Of a DNA stretch of 5,778 nucleotides, positions 1 to 4,638 are shown piece after piece (position 1 is the stretch's first letter; each line of letters opens with the position of its first letter). The translations under genes were made by a program, and so were the position numbers. The stretch spans positions 1 to 5,778 of the forward strand of contig JARIHB010000017.1 of assembly GCA_029288515.1 (NCBI GenBank), given 5' to 3'. A model generated the notes under the pieces. The model did not search any database. It saw nothing but the letters and a program-made list of their open reading frames with translations, and had not been told where the DNA came from. This DNA is from Candidatus Saccharimonadota bacterium (lineage in GTDB: Bacteria; Patescibacteriota; Saccharimonadia; Saccharimonadales; UBA4665).

Positions 1-5
1 CCTTA

Positions 6-38
6 TCGTCGGCAGCGTCAGATGTGTATAAGAGACAG
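6..38 (+). other. Nextera (Tn5) read-1 adapter, not genomic
   Basis: These 33 bases match the Illumina Nextera read-1 adapter: the 14-base primer part at 6-19 followed by the 19-base Tn5 mosaic end at 20-38. Bases 1-5 (CCTTA) precede it and may be the tail of an index or barcode. Genomic sequence begins at about 39. The adapter contains an ATG at 22 that reads in frame into the sigma factor gene and gives a false start beginning MCIRDR. Confidence 0.97.
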
Positions 39-513
39 GGTGGAGACTATTAATAAATTATTGCGTACACAGCGCCGCCTTACGCAGGAGCTGAACCGCG
101 AGCCATCGAACGAAGAAATTGCGGCTGCGATGGAGATTGAAGTCGACAAGGTAGAGCACATAATGAAGATTAAACAGGATATTTCTTCGTTAGATGCATC
201 TATCCGCGACGATGAAGAGGAGTCGGTCCTGGCTGACTTTATCGAAGACGAAGACACGATTTCACCTGAGGAATCGGCAACTAATCAACTCTTAAAAGAG
301 CAAGTGAAGGACATGCTAAGCGCTCTTACCGAACGCGAACAGAAGATTATTAAATTGCGTTTTGGCCTGGAAGACGGCAAACAGCATACGCTTGAAGAAG
401 TAGGGCAGGAGTTCTCTGTCACCCGTGAGCGTATTCGTCAGATTGAAGCCAAGGCACTTGCCAAGCTGCGCAAGCACAAGGACGCACGGAAGCTGCACGA
501 TTACATTAAATAG
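39..513 (+). CDS. rpoD: RNA polymerase primary sigma factor RpoD, C-terminal part (5' truncated by adapter)
   Basis: This is the C-terminal 157 residues of the primary (sigma-70) factor, which directs RNA polymerase to housekeeping promoters. The first genuine codon is GTG at 40. The reading VETINKL is the classic interior of region 3, normally preceded by more conserved residues, so the N-terminal half (regions 1-2) is missing because the contig ends. Region 3 follows, with RRLTQELNREPSNEEIA. Next is the region 3.2 finger, SSLDASIRDDEEESVLADFI, whose acidic loop normally reaches toward the active site. Region 4 begins at ALTEREQKIIKLRFGL, and its helix-turn-helix VTRERIRQIEAKALAKLR recognises the -35 element. 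The protein ends normally (KLHDYIK) at a TAG stop at 511-513, 24 bases before an intrinsic terminator. The full set of primary sigma features, rather than those of an alternative factor, makes RpoD very likely. Confidence 0.96.
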
Positions 514-537
514 GATCGAATGCCGACTACCGTTAGT

Positions 538-571
538 AAAAACACCCGGGTACTACATCCGGGTGTTTTTT
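538..571 (+). terminator. Intrinsic terminator after rpoD
   Basis: The left arm AAAAACACCCGG (538-549) pairs perfectly with CCGGGTGTTTTT (559-570) around a 9-base loop. The GC-rich core is eight pairs, and the 3' arm runs into six T residues (566-571). It lies 24 bases after the rpoD stop. The matching A-run on the 5' side means it could also work on the opposite strand. It separates rpoD transcription from the downstream peptide operon, which therefore probably has its own promoter. Confidence 0.93.
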
Positions 572-603
572 AAACAACGGTACTTGCAATTGCTGACGAG
601 CTT

Positions 604-616
604 TGCATACTATGCA
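604..616. promoter_or_regulatory. Perfect 13-base palindrome in the peptide operon promoter region (possible operator)
   Basis: TGCATA-C-TATGCA is a perfect inverted repeat with 6-base arms around one central base. It lies between the rpoD terminator and the first gene of the peptide operon. A second, 8-base palindrome GCAATTGC sits at 586-593. Either could bind a dimeric regulator. The segment also overlaps a possible weak promoter: TTGCAA at 584-589 and TACTAT at 608-613, with an 18-base spacer. No regulator gene is in the window. The symmetry is seen directly; the operator role is inferred. Confidence 0.35.
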
Positions 617-638
617 CGCGTCGCTCCGGAACGGCAAA

Positions 639-644
639 TATAGT
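639..644 (+). promoter_or_regulatory. Candidate -10 element of the peptide operon
   Basis: TATAGT differs from the TATAAT consensus at one position and sits in a local AT-rich patch (638-652). It would place transcription start near 651, giving a 5' leader of about 22 bases that includes the AGGAG ribosome site. No good -35 hexamer is present 16-18 bases upstream. An alternative is TTGCAA (584-589) with TACTAT (608-613). The upstream terminator implies that a promoter exists in 572-660, but which element is used is uncertain. Confidence 0.3.
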
Positions 645-660
645 AAATAAAACGGTGCTG

Positions 661-665
661 AGGAG
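661..665 (+). promoter_or_regulatory. Strong Shine-Dalgarno site of the small peptide gene
   Basis: AGGAG lies 8 bases before the ATG at 674. It is close to ideal, decides the start over the second in-frame ATG at 686 (20 bases away), and is the main evidence that this 64-codon frame is really translated. Confidence 0.85.
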
Positions 666-673
666 TTATTACT

Positions 674-868
674 ATGCATATCGCTATGACACCTTACGGC
701 CAAACGGCCACGGTGAATGAAGTTGCGCCTATATTAATCTTTGGTTTGGCGTTCGTGATTGCCTTAGGAGGTGCATACGCTGTCGCGGTTGCAATCTGTG
801 GGTGGGGCCACGTAAATATGGCTTCGGTTGATTTCTGGAAAGCCCAAGTCAAGATTCAGTGTAAGTAG
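674..868 (+). CDS. Small hydrophobic peptide, candidate RiPP/bacteriocin precursor (64 aa)
   Basis: I do not recognise a named family. The 64-residue product starts at the ATG at 674, chosen by AGGAG 8 bases upstream. Residues 1-17 form a short polar stretch (TPYGQTATVNEVA) without lysine or arginine. Residues 18-43 form one long hydrophobic helix, APILIFGLAF followed by a Gly/Ala-rich part. The tail (44-64) is amphipathic with W44, W55 and lysines at 56, 60 and 64. There are exactly two cysteines, C42 and C63, near the two ends of the tail, which could close a disulfide or thioether loop of about 22 residues. There is no Sec-type basic n-region and no usable double-glycine leader. Being the first gene of an operon with a recognition-domain protease and an ABC transporter, it is the obvious precursor. 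The alternative is a small membrane subunit or regulatory peptide of the transporter. Confidence 0.7.
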   Translation: MHIAMTPYGQTATVNEVAPILIFGLAFVIALGGAYAVAVAICGWGHVNMASVDFWKAQVKIQCK

Positions 869-1610
869 TGCCGTGCGCGTATATCTGCATCATGATATGC
901 AGTTGCACGGCACTACGCTCACCGATACTTCACTGCAAGTGCGGTATCGCGTAACAGCAGACACTGCATGGTTACTTGCACAACTAAAACATGAGCACCG
1001 GGCAGAGCGGATTATTTCATCCGCTGCCCGGCACATGCACGTCACTCATAAGCAGGCACGTCACGCGCTCTATGCGCTACTTGGTTTTCTGGATACTGCG
1101 GGCGGTGTACGTGTTCATGGGTTGGGCGACGTGCAGCACATACTGCTACGACGAACGTGGCGCCGGCGCATTGCACCTTCTACGCGTGGTTTTCTAGGGG
1201 CTCTCGTCCTTGCTTACGGACCGCTCGTTATAGCGCTCAGCGGTTGTTTGTATGGAATTCGGGTTCTGGATGCTATACCGGCATGGTGGATGGCTGTGCC
1301 TGCGGCAGTGTTTTCCAGCTGCGTGTTTCATGAAGCGGGACATCTGTACGCGGTGCGCATGTATAAACTACGTCACATTTTGCTTGCTGGGTTTGGTTAT
1401 GTAGCAGTAATGTATCAAACTCCGCAGCGGCGCGCGGCGCGATGTATTGCTGTGGCTGGTCCGCTCGCTGCTGTAATGCCGTATGTACTAACGATGTGCA
1501 CCGTGCGGCATGCAGGCGTAGTGCTGCTATCGTTGGTTGTGTCGGCTATCCATGCTGCGTCGCTACTGCCCTGGTTCTCAGACGGAAAAACACTATGGAG
1601 AAATATATGA
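828..1610 (+). CDS. M50 intramembrane zinc metalloprotease with N-terminal PqqD-like (RRE-like) domain
   Basis: This is a predicted 260-residue membrane protease that would cut the operon's peptide in or near the membrane. Residues about 9-96 resemble the PqqD winged-helix fold used as a RiPP recognition element: RFSVSSAVRVYLHHD, then YRVTADTAWLLAQL, a helical run, and ALYALLGFLDTAGGV. Residues about 117-260 are hydrophobic and carry the M50 marks. These are the HEAGH zinc motif at 168-172 with glutamate 169 as catalytic base, AGPLA at 210-214, and LLPWFSDG at 246-253, where D252 would be the third zinc ligand. All key residues are present. The start is TTG at 828 because the domain homology begins before the next candidate, GTG at 873. 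No clear ribosome site precedes it, and an in-frame TAA at 813 excludes a longer form. With TTG it overlaps the peptide gene by 41 bases, suggesting coupling. The protease call is firm; the recognition domain is by eye. Confidence 0.85.
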   Translation: MISGKPKSRFSVSSAVRVYLHHDMQLHGTTLTDTSLQVRYRVTADTAWLLAQLKHEHRAERIISSAARHMHVTHKQARHALYALLGFLDTAGGVRVHGLGDVQHILLRRTWRRRIAPSTRGFLGALVLAYGPLVIALSGCLYGIRVLDAIPAWWMAVPAAVFSSCVFHEAGHLYAVRMYKLRHILLAGFGYVAVMYQTPQRRAARCIAVAGPLAAVMPYVLTMCTVRHAGVVLLSLVVSAIHAASLLPWFSDGKTLWRNI

Positions 1611-2359
1611 ATAAAACACCAGTTATCCGAAGCGCAGTGTATATGCGTCATATCGACGTTGTCCGGGGTGCTTTTCGTATGAAGATTGCCAGCATGACGT
1701 TACGTCCAGGCGAGATAGCCTGTGTTGTAGGGGCAAACGGGTCGGGCAAAACGAGTCTGCTATTAACGGCGCTTGGCTTACTGCCACATGAGGGCCTGTG
1801 CCGCATTGAGGGCATGTATTTTGATGGTTCGCAGCCGGACATTAAGGCTCGAATCGGCTTTGTACCAGACGACCCCGATATTTTATTTGCAGAACTGACC
1901 GCCTACGAGCAGTGGTCTGTTACTGCTTCGGTGTTAGCAGGTGCAGGGCGAGGAAGCCAGGAGGCTATACTCTCCAGAGCGGCGACATTCGCCCACCGTT
2001 TGTCATTCGATCCGCCACCCCGGCCGGCCCGCGAATATAGCCACGGCATGCGGCGGAAAACGCAGCTTATTAATGCGTTGCTCGGCCGGCCAAGCGTCCT
2101 TGTTATCGACGAACTGCGCAATGGTTTGGACCCGATTGCTATCACGCAGGCCGAACAGCTTATAAAAGACGAACAACAGCGCGGTGCAGCTATACTCACT
2201 GCGAGCCACGATCTATGGTGGGCAGAACGGTTTGCCGACAGTATATACGTTATGCATGAGGGTCACATCGTAGCTGCCGGCACGTGCAGACAATTACTGC
2301 AGCCCGGCGAAAAGCATTTAGAAGAAGCCTTCCGCAGAATAATCGGGGTGGAAAAATGA
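1607..2359 (+). CDS. ABC transporter ATP-binding protein (peptide exporter or immunity type)
   Basis: This 250-residue cytoplasmic ATPase powers the permease encoded next. The Walker A loop is GANGSGKT at 42-49. The Q-loop region reads FVPDDPDILF at 85-94, with aspartate where glutamine is usual, as often in ABC-2 exporters. The signature is YSHGM at 144-148. Walker B with catalytic glutamate is VLVIDE at 164-169, followed by the D-loop GLDP at 173-176. The switch histidine lies in ASHDL at 199-203. Leucine 170 replaces the proline of the usual DEP. The ATG at 1607 is chosen because GGAG (1597-1600) lies 6 bases upstream and it overlaps the protease stop as ATGA. The frame stays open to 1442, but that extension encodes unlikely Cys-rich sequence and is discarded. 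The length is typical of single-domain exporter ATPases. The substrate is unknown; the operon peptide is the natural candidate. Confidence 0.92.
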   Translation: MNKTPVIRSAVYMRHIDVVRGAFRMKIASMTLRPGEIACVVGANGSGKTSLLLTALGLLPHEGLCRIEGMYFDGSQPDIKARIGFVPDDPDILFAELTAYEQWSVTASVLAGAGRGSQEAILSRAATFAHRLSFDPPPRPAREYSHGMRRKTQLINALLGRPSVLVIDELRNGLDPIAITQAEQLIKDEQQRGAAILTASHDLWWAERFADSIYVMHEGHIVAAGTCRQLLQPGEKHLEEAFRRIIGVEK

Positions 2360-3687
2360 CGTTCTGGCGTGCAGTAACATATCGTTTGTTTGCAGGTAAT
2401 GGAAGCCCGCTGGCGAGCGTTACACGGCGTACCGTGGCGTTCGTGCTGGGTGTTGTGCTAGTTGTAGCCATTATATGGCACTATACACCGCAGCTTACTC
2501 TGCCGTATGACACCTCGGTGCTTGCGGCACTTGTGTGGGCATTTAGCTTTGCTGGCGTATTGCTGGTGGGTGCGCTCACTGATGCGTGCCAGCAGCTCTT
2601 CTTGGCAAAACTTCATGCCATAACGCTCTTGCCATTGCAGTCTACTGCGCTGCGTAAGATGTACATGTACGCATCGGTGCCTGTTGGCCTTGTGGCGGTT
2701 GTGCTCGTGGCAACGGCAGTTTCAAGGTCATTTGCCGGCAGTATGCCATGGTACTATGCTGCCGGTGGTAGCGTAGCGGCATGTACCCTGGCTGCCTTTA
2801 CTGATATTTTGTTGCGCATCGTGCGCTTCAGCAGCAGTTGGCAACCTCATGCGTGGCGGTGTGCCTTTATTATGTGCGGCGTTTGGATGGGGTATTCATT
2901 GGCGACAGCATCTGAAAATGTACACACGGCATACCAGGCCGGTATTGCCGGTATGATAATAGCCGCGGTAGTGCTTACTGCGATATTAACACGGAGACCT
3001 ATACGTACGGAATACGCCTCACCCCATCTGCCGGTTATCGAGGGTCGTCCAGGTATATGTGAAGCGTTGTCTATACGCAGTCTACGCACCGCCCGCTATG
3101 CGGGTACAAATATTGTGCTCGCTGCGGCAGTGGTGTGCACTGTAATGCTTTGCCGGACGCCTCACCCTGTAATAGCGTTAGATGGTGCCGTGCTGTTGGT
3201 ATTGATGCTTATTGGCACGCTCGGGCAGGAGGTGCGTTCGCTTAGTCCGCCACGATACCCGTTAGAACTGTTGTTGTATGGCGCATTCCGGCGGTGGGTG
3301 TTGGCTAATTGGCTTCTGGCCTACATACACGGATTGATCTGGATAGATATAACACTGTGGTCCATATGGCTCTGGGCGCCACATAGCTTAACGGTTTCAG
3401 TAGTGGAAGCGGGTATGGTTGGGCTGGGATTCATCGCAGCCGGTATGGCAGCTGGCAGCATCATAGTGCCGCAAAAGTATGACATTTTGGCACAGTGTGC
3501 CTCTACTGGCCTCTATGCGGCATTCGTGTGGGCATTTATTAAGTTATCGGCAATGGCAAGCGATTGGCGCATATCGCCGGTTGTAATGGCGCTAATCGAG
3601 GTGGCTGCGAGTACGGTGATTGTATATGGAGTTGAATATATACGATGGAAGCAAACAATAGCAAGGAGAATACATGCAAGAGCGTAA
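2356..3687 (+). CDS. Polytopic ABC transporter permease
   Basis: This 443-residue, strongly hydrophobic protein is the membrane partner of the preceding ATPase. I count roughly 11-12 transmembrane helices, for example at about 27-43, 54-74, 107-124 and 132-150, with more pairs through the C-terminal half. A basic, polar stretch near residues 210-245 (TRRPIRTEYA, then SIRSLRTARY) divides it into two halves and probably faces the cytoplasm. The C-terminus is basic (RWKQTIARRIHARA), as expected for an inside end. The ATG at 2356 overlaps the ATPase stop as ATGA, with a GGTGG stretch 4 bases upstream. The open frame upstream to 2284 is a shadow of the ATPase gene. I recognise no named permease family; the assignment rests on hydrophobicity and on pairing with the ATPase. 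It could export the peptide or remove it from the membrane as self-protection. Confidence 0.8.
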   Translation: MTFWRAVTYRLFAGNGSPLASVTRRTVAFVLGVVLVVAIIWHYTPQLTLPYDTSVLAALVWAFSFAGVLLVGALTDACQQLFLAKLHAITLLPLQSTALRKMYMYASVPVGLVAVVLVATAVSRSFAGSMPWYYAAGGSVAACTLAAFTDILLRIVRFSSSWQPHAWRCAFIMCGVWMGYSLATASENVHTAYQAGIAGMIIAAVVLTAILTRRPIRTEYASPHLPVIEGRPGICEALSIRSLRTARYAGTNIVLAAAVVCTVMLCRTPHPVIALDGAVLLVLMLIGTLGQEVRSLSPPRYPLELLLYGAFRRWVLANWLLAYIHGLIWIDITLWSIWLWAPHSLTVSVVEAGMVGLGFIAAGMAAGSIIVPQKYDILAQCASTGLYAAFVWAFIKLSAMASDWRISPVVMALIEVAASTVIVYGVEYIRWKQTIARRIHARA

Positions 3688-4030
3688 AACAAACAAACCA
3701 GGCGTAGGTTTGTGGGTTACCACTCTAATATGGGGCGGTACCGTATGGCTGGTACTTACATTGGGGGCGGTACTGTACATAGCGCCTACCATACGGGCAA
3801 TGGCTTCCGGCGAGACAGCTATAGTTGCCCTCGGTCCGCTTCAATTGTTCAGTGTCACCAAGACTATTGTTCAGCAGGGAGATGGTTTGACGCTGACATA
3901 CAGTATGAAGCCAGGTTTGGTTATCCTTGGCTTAGGTTGCGTGGCAGCCGAATGGTGCCTACTTAGGCTTGTTCCGCGTCTTATTGTCCGTTCCTCCCAA
4001 AAGAGTCTCGTGCACAACAGAGGAAAATAA
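3674..4030 (+). CDS. Small two-helix membrane protein, candidate immunity or accessory protein (118 aa)
   Basis: Family unknown. The 118-residue product has a basic N-terminus (QERKTNK), a first membrane helix at about 12-37, a roughly 40-residue loop (38-78) probably outside the cell, a second helix at about 80-97, and a basic tail (RLIVRSSQK, HNRGK). Basic residues at both ends suggest that both termini are cytoplasmic. The loop contains GETAIVALGPLQLFSVTKTI and looks beta-rich. AAGGAG (3663-3668) lies 5 bases before the ATG at 3674, so the start is well supported. The gene overlaps the permease end by 14 bases. A small membrane protein at the end of a peptide export operon is the usual place for a bacteriocin immunity protein, but an accessory transporter subunit is equally compatible. 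Confidence 0.75.
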   Translation: MQERKTNKPGVGLWVTTLIWGGTVWLVLTLGAVLYIAPTIRAMASGETAIVALGPLQLFSVTKTIVQQGDGLTLTYSMKPGLVILGLGCVAAEWCLLRLVPRLIVRSSQKSLVHNRGK

Positions 4031-4032
4031 GG

Positions 4033-4038
4033 TACAAT
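4033..4038 (+). promoter_or_regulatory. Candidate -10 element giving a leaderless kinase mRNA
   Basis: TACAAT matches TATAAT at five of six positions. Its last base is followed by seven bases (4039-4045) and then the ATG at 4046, so transcription would start at or one base before the start codon. No Shine-Dalgarno sequence is well placed for this ATG; the nearest AAGG (4029-4032) is 13 bases away. No convincing -35 element is seen 16-18 bases upstream. The kinase and synthase genes may therefore be expressed independently of the peptide operon. Confidence 0.35.
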
Positions 4039-4045
4039 ATCCCTG

Positions 4046-4633
4046 ATGAATCAATCTAAAATTATCGGTCTGGCCGGGACCGCAGGCGCCGGCAAAGATA
4101 CTGCCGCTGAATTATTGTGTACCCTGTTTAATATGCAAAACCTTTCAACTGGCGATGCGCTGCGAGCTATTACGCGTTACCTATACCGTTTAGATTCAAT
4201 GCACAATCCCATACGCGACCAGCTTTTTGAGGTGGCCACCTATATCCGTAGCGAAATTGATGCTGCAGCGCTGGTTAAGCTTTGTATACTGCAAGCCCAG
4301 GCATTGCAACTGAACCGGACAATAATTAGCGGGCTGCGCTCGGTTGGCGAAGCTGAAGCGGTTCGCCAGGCCGGAGGCATTATTGTAGGTATTGATGCTG
4401 ACGCACATATCCGGTACGACCGTATGTTTGCACGCGCCCGCGATGCTGAATCACAAAAAACGCTCGACGAATTCCTTGCCCAGGATGAGATTGAAAATCG
4501 AGGGGTAAGCGATTCTGGCCCGGGCAGGGGGATACGCTCGATAATTGACGGCGCTGACGTTCTCATTACGAATAATGATGACCTCAACAACTTACGGCTT
4601 GAACTCAAGAACAAAGTCGCGCCATTATTGTAG
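4046..4633 (+). CDS. P-loop small-molecule kinase (NMP/dephospho-CoA kinase-like)
   Basis: This 195-residue soluble kinase belongs to the nucleotide/CoA-kinase branch of P-loop proteins. The Walker A motif is GTAGAGKDT at 11-19. LSTGDALR (33-40) corresponds to the substrate-side segment seen as a GD-(x)-R motif in related kinases. SGLRSVGEAEAVRQAGG (95-111) matches the strand and arginine region that follows Walker B in such kinases. RMFARARDAESQKTLDEF (126-143) is the lid-like basic segment, and VLITN near the C-terminus is the usual final strand. The overall order resembles archaeal UPF0200-type kinases and distant dephospho-CoA kinases, with GKD as in phage dNMP kinases and animal phosphomevalonate kinase. 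The substrate cannot be read from the sequence. The prenyl synthase gene begins 5 bases after its stop, so a role in isoprenoid or cofactor supply is plausible. The ATG at 4046 lacks a ribosome site. Confidence 0.82.
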   Translation: MNQSKIIGLAGTAGAGKDTAAELLCTLFNMQNLSTGDALRAITRYLYRLDSMHNPIRDQLFEVATYIRSEIDAAALVKLCILQAQALQLNRTIISGLRSVGEAEAVRQAGGIIVGIDADAHIRYDRMFARARDAESQKTLDEFLAQDEIENRGVSDSGPGRGIRSIIDGADVLITNNDDLNNLRLELKNKVAPLL

Positions 4634-4638
4634 GGTAT

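Larger units (their letters stand above)
674..4030 (+). other. Putative peptide (RiPP/bacteriocin-like) operon: precursor, RRE-M50 protease, ABC ATPase, permease, two-helix protein
   Basis: Five genes run head to tail with overlaps of 41 (or a 4-base gap if a later start is used), 4, 4 and 14 bases, so they are probably co-transcribed and translationally coupled. A terminator lies just upstream. No terminator was found after the last gene, so read-through into the kinase gene is possible. The content of small peptide, M50 protease with a PqqD-like domain, and ABC ATPase with permease is typical of ribosomal peptide export or immunity clusters such as the protease and transporter part of Bacillus yydFGHIJ. 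No tailoring enzyme (radical SAM, LanM, YcaO) is present between 674 and 4030. Gene identities come from motifs; the system-level role is inferred. Confidence 0.6.

Noticed and set aside
22..513. Apparently complete 163-residue sigma-factor-like gene starting at ATG 22
   Set aside because: The first six codons are adapter sequence, so the ATG is artificial. The genuine gene is truncated and starts before the contig.
425..643. 72-codon frame spanning the rpoD end and the terminator
   Set aside because: It is out of frame with rpoD, runs through the terminator hairpin, has no ribosome site and has a low-plausibility protein sequence.
768..776. Double-glycine leader cleavage site in the small peptide (G32-G33)
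   Set aside because: The GG is inside the hydrophobic helix, the upstream part is not a hydrophilic class II leader, and no C39-type peptidase domain is present in the ABC proteins.
991..1197. 68-codon + strand frame inside the protease gene
   Set aside because: It is a shadow of the protease gene, which has intact domain motifs in its own frame.
1442..1606. N-terminal extension of the ABC ATPase
   Set aside because: The extension is Cys-rich nonsense lying inside the protease gene. The ATG at 1607 has a GGAG site and an ATGA overlap.
1608..1610. TGA recoding as in Gracilibacteria or Absconditabacteria
   Set aside because: TGA acts as an ordinary stop for the protease and the ATPase, each forming an ATGA junction with the next gene, and no in-frame TGA interrupts a conserved domain.
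1903..2209. Minus-strand frames opposite the ATPase gene, and similar ones opposite the permease, kinase and synthase
   Set aside because: They are antisense shadows of well-supported genes, with no recognisable domains or ribosome sites.
2284..2355. N-terminal extension of the permease
   Set aside because: It overlaps the conserved end of the ATPase gene. The ATG at 2356 forms a 4-base overlap and leads straight into a typical membrane protein start.
2938..2957. Tandem-looking GCCGGTAT repeats in the permease gene
   Set aside because: Only two close copies are present, and they are explained by repeated Ala-Gly-Ile/Met codons in a membrane helix.
3991..4025. Inverted repeat TTCCTC / GAGGAA near the end of the 118-residue gene as a terminator
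   Set aside because: It has only six pairs around a 23-base loop, no T-run, and lies within coding sequence.
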